DNA from: Eublepharis macularius
Lineage: Eukaryota > Chordata > Lepidosauria > Squamata > Eublepharidae
Assembly: GCF_028583425.1 (NCBI RefSeq)
Contig: NC_072801.1
Span: 64,309,766 to 64,373,765 of the forward strand
Length of the DNA: 64,000 nt
Direction of reading: 5' to 3'
The translations under genes were made by a program, and so were the position numbers. Each line of letters begins with the position of its first letter. The stretch's first letter is position 1. The notes below the pieces were generated by a model that was not told the DNA's origin, ran no database searches, and saw nothing but the letters and a program-made list of their open reading frames with translations. Below, one piece after another: positions 40,177 to 64,000 of this stretch.

Positions 40177-43100
40177 ATGACTGAATTCGGGACCCCGCCA
40201 CTTTGTACAGAAAGCTATGGTTCCCGCAGAGCCCAGCATTACCATCATTTGCCTGATGGGAATCTGAGATGTGTCCCAGTAAGACCTGAACATCAGGCAT
40301 ACCGTTCACTGCGGGATGTCTTCATGGTGAGCCACTGGCTGCTCTTTCAAAGAGGTGCCTGAAGGTTACTGATGTCTTTCGTTAGCATAGATCATCTTTA
40401 TTGATTTATATGTGCATAATTTCTACACTGCTGTCTATCTTTTAAATGTTTATACTGATGGGTGGGCAGTGGGTTACAGTTGATATACCACTGCAGTATG
40501 AAAAATAATACTTAAAAAAAAGAAACATTTTAAAAATTGCATCCCATTATCCCTTTTTCTTCTTGCATGTCTCCTTTCTTTCTTTCTAAAAAAGTCTGGC
40601 TGGCTGCTTTGATAGCATGCCACCTTTTAATATATTTTTTATTTGTTGAGTAGGCACCTAATCCATTTCTGCTATTGAGTTGCTTTTTATTTTTAATAAG
40701 ACCAATTTCAATCTTAATAATTAATGAGTGGAAAAAGCTGGAGTGACCACCAGTCTTTGAGTCATCCTGTGGAGCTGTTTGGAAGTTGTTGGTAACGATG
40801 TGGCATCCTGGGAGAGAGATGGGTTCTTGTTGATGCCAAATACAGTTAATTTCTCTCTCTTCCTCTCTTTCACAGTCAGTCTTCCTACCTCAGGGTTATC
40901 CTGAAAGTGTAAGCCCGGATTATCTTGCCTACCAGACCTGGGACACTGTGCAGGTGAGACGAGAAGGAGGTGGCTGTCCAACCCATTATGTGAGACTTTT
41001 CCCTTCTGGTTCAGAACTGGTCCTCTCCTCTGCTTCTCTGTTTAGGGTGTGCAGGGGGCTTATTGTTCTCCAAGAAGGCCTCTGCCATGAGTGGAACTGT
41101 TTGAGACTTGGCTCAAGATCAGATAGGGATGGTCAAAGAAAGCCACAGCTGATGGTTGTGTGTGTGTATATAAAGCGCTGTCAAATTGCAAATTGTGGTG
41201 ATCTCCTAGGGTTTTCAAGGCAAGAGACAAATATAGGTGGTTTGCCATTGCCTGCCTCTGCATAGCGACTCTCTTGGTGATGTCCGATCCAAGTAGTAGG
41301 GCATACCTTGCTAAGCTTCCGAGATCTGATGAGACTGAGTTAGCCTGGGCCATCTAGGTCAGCAGCTATTGGTTAACTGGGACAGAATCTCTCTTCCTTC
41401 TCTGTGATTTTTGAACACCATTCCTCTGTACTCTGCCCTAATTCTCCCTCTTTCTTTCCCCCTCCCCAACTCAGGCCTTTGCTAGTAGCATCACAGGAAC
41501 TTTGGCCACCCAGGCTGTGCTGAAAGGGGTGGGAGTTGGAGACGAGACTTCAACCGTCACAGCTGCTACTGTCACTTGGATACTGAAAGGTGGGTCCTGC
41601 TGTGCCCAAGCATCCTTATAGATAGTAATCCTTGACTTGCTTGCCGGAAACGCCTACATTCATTTCCAGGTCCCAAGAGATTAGCTTTTTTAAGTACTAC
41701 AAAATTCCATAGCTTCAGACTTCCTCTTTTACTGCCACACCCTAGCCTTAACGAAATCACAAGGTCGTCACTACATATAGGTTTCCCCAAAAAGACAAAT
41801 AGTGGTTCCTTGGGGCTGTTTCAGGTCTGGAAAACAATGGGGGGGCCTTAAGTACCTTCTCCTGGCACATTGTGGTCCTGCTGTGAATTAAGCCTGCAAG
41901 TGCTGAGGAAGCAAGGAACTCTAGAACTTGTCTTTGTAACGTGTGTTTTGGCTCATAGATCCCCCTTCAAAGAGTTCCTTCATCTGAAACCCCACCCCCA
42001 TGGAGATCTTCCTGCTTTCCACCCCCACATAAGAACTCCAGAAGTTCATCGCCTGATGTAACTTCTTTCTTGTGTCCTTAAATCTGATGCCGCCTCAAAA
42101 CTTTCATTGCCTCTCGTCAGAATTCAAGAGCTGCTTATGAGGCAAATGTATGAATGTGCAATAGAGACAGTATGTTTGTAAACATACATTAGATAGGCAC
42201 TGAGGAGTCATAGATGGCTGGGCATTTGTTAATTTCCTTCAAATGCTAATTAAGCTTAAGTGTACTAAAAAAAAAATAGCACATACATGTGTATGTCATG
42301 CGCAAGTAGTCCTTTTCCCCACAGATTTGGACCCAGATTCACTCTCCCAAGATGACCATTTCCAATGTCATCCTTTGTTTTTCATTTTTCGACCCCACCC
42401 AGCTTGTTCCTTGTTCCCTCTTCAACCTTTCCCCCACCCAACCACATCTGGATACTTGCTTGTTGAAGGTATGCCCTTAAAGTTCTGTCCCACCAGAGAT
42501 CATTGCTCCCGTGTGATGTCTTTCTCTTTCTGTCTTCTCTACTTTGTCCATGGAGCTCAGTGCGGAATTTGTGGTTCTGGCCCTCTGTTTCATCCTCATA
42601 ACAGCCTTGTGAGGTGGGGCAAGCTGAGAGACTGGCTCGAGGTCACCCACTACACTCCATGTCAATGTGGGGATTTGAACCCAGCTCTCCCAGATTGTAA
42701 CCACTGCACAACACTGTCTCATGTTTGCCCCATCCCTTCCATTACAGATGGGACAGGAATGCTGGGGCGAATTCTTTTTGCATGGAGCAAGGGGTGAGTC
42801 CTGCTTCCCTACCCAGCCACATTTATATAGTTGGAGTGGGGAAATATGGGCGGCTGTTGGAGCTTTGACTTGGATCTTCAAATGTCTTTCTTTGCTTTCT
42901 CTCCCAGGAGCAAACTGGACTGTGATGCCAAACAATGGAGGTAAAAGTTTTAACCCCAAGTTATAGGTTTAATTCCCAACATTAGATGCACATTTAGTAC
43001 ATTATCCCCAGTCTGTACGCGTACTGCAAAATACGGTTGAACATTTAGGGGTACCTATTTTGCCCTTTGATCCCAGCCAGTTGACCTTTGCCCTCTGACC

Positions 43101-46100
43101 CTCTCTACACTTAGGCTCTTCGCAGATGCACTCAACGATGTTGCCATCTTAATGGAGATCATGGCACCTGCATTCCCAGCATGCTTTACTCTCATTGTGT
43201 GCATCAGTGGTTTTTTTAAGGTATAAAAAGGCATCCTACGGAGGAGGATGGGAATTGGTTTAGTGAGATATTGCGGCAGCTGGGAAAGGCGAAAGGATGG
43301 GGCTTGAGGGTAGGTGGGCATAACTCTTTGTGCGAGTTATTGAGAAAGAAGCTTTGCTGTTACTCCTGGAAAGGCACTGGTGGCAGAAGCCGTCCCAGTT
43401 CCTGGGAGGTGAGAATGAAGGGCTTGGTGTGATGCTTCATATTTAGTTTTAATTACACAACTCTCTTTGTGTATGGTCCGCAAGGTTTCTCTTCTCCTTT
43501 GATCCCTCTTCCTGTCCTGGCCTCTTTCCGCTTCAGTGCATTGTGGGAGTTGCTGGAGGCGCCACTCGGGCAGCCCTTACCATGCACCAGGCCCGGCGGG
43601 ACAACATGGCGGATGTGTCAGCCAAGGATGGAAGCCAGGTGAGAGCTCGGCTTGGCAGAGGGGAAGTTGCTCCTGAATCGGCTGACCCTTGGCATAGTCA
43701 TAAAATTCTCAGATCCTGCGACTTGCTCCCTCCTGACTTGTTTTCCTTGTTTACCCAGGAGACGCTGGTGAACTTAGCTGGCCTTCTCTGCAGTCTGTTC
43801 CTCATTCCTCTTGTGGCTGACAACCTCCAGTGAGTGAAGTGATGCTACTCGTCTCTACGTGGCCCACCAGTGGACTGGGGGAGGTCAGATTTGCAAGGAT
43901 GAAGAGAAAGTGAGAAAGGCTTGCTGAAGCCAGTCCTTTCTCTTAATTCCTATGCTTTCCCCCCTTCAGCCTCACTTACTCCTTCTATGGTCTCTTCACC
44001 CTCTTGCATCTCTATGCCAACTATCGGGCCGTGCGGGCTGTCTGCATGGAGACTCTCAACCGGGCCCGGCTGCGTCTTGTCTTGCACCATTTCTTGCGAT
44101 GGGGGAAAGTGCCAGGCCCTGCTCTGGCCAACCCCAAGGAGCCTCTGTTGTTAGGTAATCAAGGGTTTGCTTCCAAGAATGGGAGAACTGCTGGGCCTCA
44201 TGAACTGCTGGGCTTTCTTATCTGTTGCGTGCTTCTGCAACTTGATTTCTCTCCATCAGGGTTCCGTCAGCAACTGAAGCTTACCCTGGGGGCTCCGCTA
44301 CACACTGTGGTGTCCAGGTGAGTAACGTCTATTGAATTCCCCTCAGCCTCCAATCTAATAATTTTATGTATGTTTATTTATCTTATTTTTAGTCTGCCTT
44401 TCTCACCGAGATTCAAGGCAGATTTTACAGTGCAAGTCAATATGATCAACAGCTCAAAACAATAGTCTTTGTTAATTAGGTGCATCAGCATCTTGGGGGC
44501 CCTATTTGGGTAGAAAGGCGGCATACAAATGGTTTAAAATAAATAAATAACTGTCTCAGTTTTTCATTAGAAACTGCTTTGGGCAACGCAACTGGAAAGG
44601 AAAGGAAATAAATTACATATTATTTCTACCAAGGGGCATGTTCCAGATGCAATCTTTGCTCGCTTAGAATTCCCATCTGCCAAAATACTCCATTTGTGCA
44701 GAGGCGTTCCAGAGGCTAACTTTTTCTGGTTAAGTTCCTTCCGGCTGGCAGTCTTGTCAGCCTTTTTCCTCTCCTTGCCCCACAATTCTCCAATTCTGAA
44801 GCACCTCCTTAACTTTTGGAATTAATATTTCCTCCAATTCCCACCAGCACTGCTGACTTCCAGAAAGCTCTTGAGGGGAACTCTTCCAACTACTTAATAT
44901 TCTTCGAACAAGCAACAGGTGAGTATGTGGCAGATTCGTATAGAAGAGGGAGGTTATGGATCCAAGCTTTTGTTAAGTGAACATCACCAACATGGTGGGT
45001 GGTTAAAAGTGGGTGTATATGATGTTTGCTTTTGTTAGTTGAAATTGTATTTTTGTATTTTGTAAGCTTTTCGGGTCCCATCGGGGAGAAAAATGGAGTG
45101 AAAATGCTTAAATAAATGACAAGAAAAGAAGAACGGAGTACAGGCAGGGATTCCAGTAGCTCATGGGACTGTGCGTGTCTGACATCTCGGCATTCTTTAA
45201 CTCCCTTGTCCCTTCTTGCTTTCCGTAGGGACAGTCTCTGTGGTTCTACACCAACAAGCAGGCAGCGTGGATGTCATTAAAGCCTGTAGCCATGCTCTTG
45301 TCTTAGAGGCTTTGCTGTATCAGGACGTAGCAGCGTTCGCTGTGGAAAGAGAACCTCTCTTGGCTCTGCAGCGCAGGCTACGGAAAGGTGATGAAGCAGG
45401 AAGTGCATCTGGAACCGAGAGTGGGAGGGGGAAGCAATCCATCTTGGCAAGCAGCTGAAGCTCAGTACTCGCCCTTTGCAGGGTTCCGCTTTTGGCATCT
45501 CTAAAAGGGGATCTTGGGTGGTAGGGCTAAAAAAGGTGCCATTGGAGTGTTGCTGCCAGTCACCATAAATGGGCTCGGTCCAGCTGTCTTTGCATAAGGC
45601 AGCTCCTTACAACCTCGTTATCCTTCATGCTTTGTTTGGTGTGACATCCCCCACCCCCGGTCCTATTGGGATACATCTTGTTTGTTTGTTTCATTTGCAT
45701 TTATGTCCTGTTGCATCCAGTATATTCCTTCTAGTCAGTGTCTTCCTTCCATTATGCAAAGAGATTTTGTATAATTTTTTTGTTTTGCTTCTCCCAGCCA
45801 CCCTGTAAGGTGAGCCTGCTCTCACTACCTTTCCCTCCTTGTTTTTGATTATTCAGAACCTTGTGCAAAGGACTGGAGTACAGTTTCTGAAATGCATCAA
45901 CTATTGGACAGGATATTCCCCACGTTCCTGATAGGTATGTTGTCAAAGTATACACAGTGAGTGGTCTTTAAGAACAACAAATCTGAATTCTGCATCAAGA
46001 CAAGCTGAATATTGCTATCTAAATAATTTATGCAAGTTAAATAAATTTGCATCCAATTGCTTGTAGCATAGTGGTTAAGTGGTTGGGCTGCAAATCAGCA

Positions 46101-46751
46101 CTCTGTTGGTTTGACTCCAGCTCCTGCCATGAGCTCTGCAGGTGGCCGTGGGTAAGCCACTCCTCTCAGCCCCAGCCCCTCAGTTGTATTATGGGGATAA
46201 TAATAACACTGCCTTTGTTCATTGCTCTGAGTGGTCACTAATCTGTCCAGAAGGTCAGTATATAAGCACAATGTTATTATTATAATTTAAGCTGTTGCTG
46301 CAAGACATGGGGAAGGACAAAGATGTGAAGAGTTGACTATTCTCCTCTCCCCATAAATGTTTAGATGTCGTACCCAGCTTCCTTCAGTGTTGTGATGCTT
46401 TAAAAGGGATTGCTAAAGATTTTTCAAACTGATCTTCGGACATAAGGGCTAGAAACGTGCTTAAAGTAGTAGAAGCTGAGATTTTTCTGATTTACATAGC
46501 TGACTTTTATGCTTGCATGGACAATGTATAGCCCCCTGCTTTGTATTCGGTCCTTCAAATTTGCCCTGCGTCAGTGAAGATTGAAAGCACAGGTGCAACA
46601 TCATACACCTTTCCAATCCCCGCCTTTCTCTTTGGGCCCATCTCTGTCTTTTCCAGGACTGATGACAGCAGGGTGGATTACTGACCGGAACCTTCTAGGG
46701 CCTGAGGAGTGGCGTGTGGATTGGGCTGTGAATGAGAAGAAAAGTCTTTGA
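40177..46751 (+). CDS. RUSF1: RUS family member 1 (C16orf58), DUF647 protein
   Basis: Fourteen coding exons: 40177-40326, 40876-40953, 41475-41589, 42748-42793, 42908-42940, 43115-43220, 43537-43638, 43759-43829, 43970-44154, 44260-44317, 44848-44918, 45229-45387, 45857-45934, 46657-46751. They join in frame to 448 residues ending at TGA (human 468; much of the gap is a shorter exon 1). The family is named after plant ROOT UV-B SENSITIVE proteins; the animal protein's job is not established and it is predicted to be membrane-associated. Conserved blocks: FLPQGYPESVSPDYLAYQTW, GMLGRILFAWSKGSKLD, QWRLFADALNDVAI, VGVAGGATRAALTMHQARRD, NMADVSAKDGSQETLVNLAG and LYANYRAVRAV. The start is supported by fit to the human N-terminus (TPPLCTESYGS versus ETPLCSEQFGS). 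Two exons are very short (46 and 33 bp). It lies tail to tail with SLC5A2, as in human. Confidence 0.95.
41177..41362 (-). repeat. 5S rRNA-derived SINE
   Basis: Read on the minus strand: 'tggcccaggctaactcagtc', TCATCAGATCTCGGAAGCTT and AGCAAGGTATGCCC, then TTGGATCGGACATCACC, followed by the family body. It lies in RUSF1 intron 2, antisense to the gene. Confidence 0.8.
42575..42722 (-). repeat. tRNA-derived SINE fragment
   Basis: On the minus strand it reads 'gttgtgcagtggttacaatc' (A-box region), 'gagctgggttcaaatcccca' (B box), 'gggtgacctcgagccagtct' and 'cctcacaaggctgttatgag'. It lies just upstream of RUSF1 exon 4. Confidence 0.75.
44350..44560. repeat. SINE/LINE tail fragments in RUSF1 intron 10
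   Basis: 44375-44425 is a reversed tail ('ctttctcaccgagattcaag'). 44490-44550 is a forward tail ('ccctatttgggtagaaaggc', AAATAAATAAATAA). A similar forward tail lies at 45060-45118 in the next intron. Confidence 0.5.
46060..46278 (+). repeat. tRNA-derived SINE, full length
   Basis: The A-box TAGCATAGTGGTTAAGTGGT and B-box GTTTGACTCCAGC are followed by 'gtgggtaagccactcctctc' and 'tattatggggataataataa', with a TTATTATTAT end. It lies in the last RUSF1 intron, in the gene's direction. Confidence 0.75.
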
Positions 46752-46934
46752 CTCTGGGAGAGCATTAGCATTGATACCAGGGACTCCTCTTGCCAAAGTG
46801 AGAAGGGAACTAGCCCCGGTTGCCTTTGCGATGCCGGTAAATGTAATGCCAAAGTGAAGAAAAGGAGGGGGCAATAGGTCTATTCTCTGTCCCTCTGAAA
46901 GTACTTATTTTTTTGTTTGTGGCAGGATCACAAA

Positions 46935-46940
46935 AATAAA
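46935..46940 (+). terminator. RUSF1: RUSF1 poly(A) signal
   Basis: AATAAA 184 bp after the RUSF1 stop, followed by T/G-rich sequence. Confidence 0.75.
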
Positions 46941-47971
46941 ACTTTGTATAGATGTTCAAAATAATGACCTTTTAGCCCTTGTTCAGGGAGGGGTATACTG
47001 TGGGGGGATGGATCTGGTGATTCCGTTCTGCTAATGTTACAGCTCTCCTCAGGCCTCAGGAGGCTTGTTGCTGTGGAATACATCCCTTTCACCAGAAGAA
47101 GGCTTTACCATCCATGGTATGGATTCATATGAGCAGTACTAAGTATTAAGTATTGTATTTATCCAAAAGGAAGATGACCCTGAATGTAAGACAGCCCCCC
47201 CTCAAAGGTTATAAATAGAGATGGGCACGAACTGGGAAAATTCTGAACTGTGTGGTTCGTGGTTCGTCGCGTTTCATGAACTACGAACTTTCATGAACTT
47301 GCCCCAGTTCATGAACCATTTTGTTTGGCTCACTTCCAGGTCAGCAGAAGGTCTTCAGAGAGCACACCCACCCCAGTTGCCTAGGAAACTGATTGATCAG
47401 CACCAGGCTGTCTGCAGTGACAAACTGGGCTAAAATTCATCACAGTTCATGAGAAATAAGCTCCCACGAACCACCAGTTCATGAACCATGAACCAGCATG
47501 GTTTGTCACGAACTTCGGTTCCTATTTCGGTTTGTGCTGGCCTCTAGTTATAAATAAAAGTTTATTACCAAACATGCATGTAACTTGTAGGTGAATTTAA
47601 GATGACCGCCCTGTTTTTCTTGGTGGCACTCCAGAGGAAAAACGCTACTCTTCCTTCCAGGTAAATAGGATATTATTCGTGCAATAATGTCTTCCTGTGC
47701 GTGTGTGTGTTTCTCTAAGCCAAATTAGTCACATAAAGCAGTCAAACCACACACACACATTCTTCCCTCCATCCCCCTGACCTTCCAACCAAAGGCCATG
47801 TCCCATGTCTGACAGGACATGTTGATCTTTTCCTGTAGACTCCCGGTTTGTAACCATCCGTATCCCACAAATCTGGTGCATCTTTATGCAAATGATAAGA
47901 AGCAACTCTGCTTTTTTTCTCCACTTTTGCTTCCATTCCAAAACAGACAAAAGCATTAGTCATTTTTCAGT
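46941..47971. other. RUSF1-SLC5A2 convergent intergenic gap
   Basis: There is no coding sequence. Apart from the hAT MITE at 47216-47546 it shows a short (TG)n at 47696-47711 and otherwise unique sequence. Confidence 0.6.
47216..47546. mobile_element. hAT-type MITE with an exact 8-bp target duplication
   Basis: The ends TAGAGATGGGCACGAAC and (inverted) TAGAGGCCAGCACAAAC are terminal inverted repeats. Both sides carry the direct repeat GTTATAAA (47208-47215 and 47547-47554). Eight-base duplications are the hallmark of hAT. Inside are many 'gttcatgaac' palindromes. It has no coding capacity. Confidence 0.88.
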
Positions 47972-47977
47972 TTATTC
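47972..47977 (-). terminator. SLC5A2: Candidate SLC5A2 poly(A) signal
   Basis: TTTATT on the + strand is AATAAA on the minus strand, 577 bp beyond the SLC5A2 stop. Nearer signals were not seen clearly. Confidence 0.45.
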
Positions 47978-48553
47978 ACTTGTTTTCTGTCTTCCCTAAG
48001 CCTGAATCTGGATAGTTACAAGTGGGGTAGGAATAGGAGGGGGTTCATGATCTTGTGGTTGATGCTCAGGCAGTGAAAACTGTGAGAAATGTGTGGTTTG
48101 GAGGAGGCGTGCAAGTATAGCAAGGGGAGGGAGATGATGTGGGTGAGCAATTATGAAGTGTGCATGTCTTGTTCAAGACATGGGTATAGATAACAAATGG
48201 GGGCCAAGAAAGCTTAGGGGCTAAGGCACCGGAGCAACTGTGAAGAACATAGTCCTCCCCTCCACTTGGATATATGTATTTTCTACATGATCTATGCTGT
48301 AACTTGGAGGTGATAAGGGAGGGGAGGGTGGTGTGCTGGCACGGATAAACTAAGATGCCAGGGCAACATACTGCCCTGCTTGCGCTTGTCATCTAGATGG
48401 TTATGGATTGATCACAGATAGGCTTATGGACATTGGTTGGCCTTGATAGCCTTTAAGTTCCCTTCCAGCTGTGCTTCCATCTTGTTTCACCTGCTGTTCC
48501 TCAGAGGCAAATCCAGAGGGTTGGGGTCAGAGGTTAAAGGTCATAAGCGACGC

Positions 48554-63843
<15,290 letters not shown>

Positions 63844-63937
63844 GTTGTGGTCTTAAGTTCCAGATTTTCCACAGCCAAGTGGGCAAAGCCAAGAAAGTGA
63901 CTGGGGCAGATTCTCAGAAGGAGTCCCCACGTGGATG

Positions 63938-63950
63938 GTTAATGAAAAAC
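63938..63950 (-). promoter_or_regulatory. SLC5A2: Candidate HNF1 site upstream of SLC5A2
   Basis: On the minus strand GTTTTTCATTAAC matches the HNF1 consensus GTTAATNATTAAC at 10 of 12 fixed positions, about 95 bp upstream of the ATG. HNF1A is a known activator of SLC5A2 in kidney. An E-box CACGTG lies close by at about 63929. Binding is inferred. Confidence 0.5.
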
Positions 63951-64000
63951 TTAGTCAGGGATTGGATGTGCAATTAACTTGGAGTGTACGTGAGGGGAAG

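Overview
This is a vertebrate nuclear window, most likely from a squamate reptile and possibly a gecko. The genes are split into many short exons with GT-AG introns. The repeats are of the kinds common in lizards: 5S rRNA-derived SINEs, several tRNA-derived SINEs, CR1/L2-like LINEs and many hAT-like palindromic MITEs. The species call is inference from repeats; the five genes themselves are secure.

Layout, left to right: PHKG2 (+, coding 3968-8481), CFAP119/CCDC189 (-, coding 16629-9705), RNF40 (+, coding 18866-32942), RUSF1/C16orf58 (+, coding 40177-46751) and SLC5A2/SGLT2 (-, coding 63843-48554). Every coding exon was joined by hand; each model stays in frame and ends at a stop (403, 264, 1033, 448 and 682 residues). 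PHKG2 and CFAP119 converge, with poly(A) signals about 260 bp apart. CFAP119 and RNF40 diverge from a shared promoter rich in CCAAT boxes. RUSF1 and SLC5A2 converge across about 1 kb. Human 16p11.2 carries the same two groups (PHKG2-CFAP119-RNF40 and SLC5A2-RUSF1), but they are well separated there.

The genes do unrelated jobs: glycogen phosphorylase kinase catalysis, cilium/flagellum function, histone H2B ubiquitination, a RUS-family protein, and renal sodium-glucose uptake. They share a neighbourhood, not a pathway.

I found no new multi-gene system. The most notable points are: a 28S rRNA-derived fragment in SLC5A2 intron 1; a near-perfect 194-bp palindrome inside the CFAP119/RNF40 promoter; a palindromic RFX X-box at the start of the ciliary gene CFAP119; a SINE flanked by an unusually long 77-bp direct repeat; two MITEs with exact 8-bp target duplications; a GC-AG intron in RNF40; and a likely HNF1 site upstream of SLC5A2. 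No LTR retrovirus or other capsid-bearing element was recognised.
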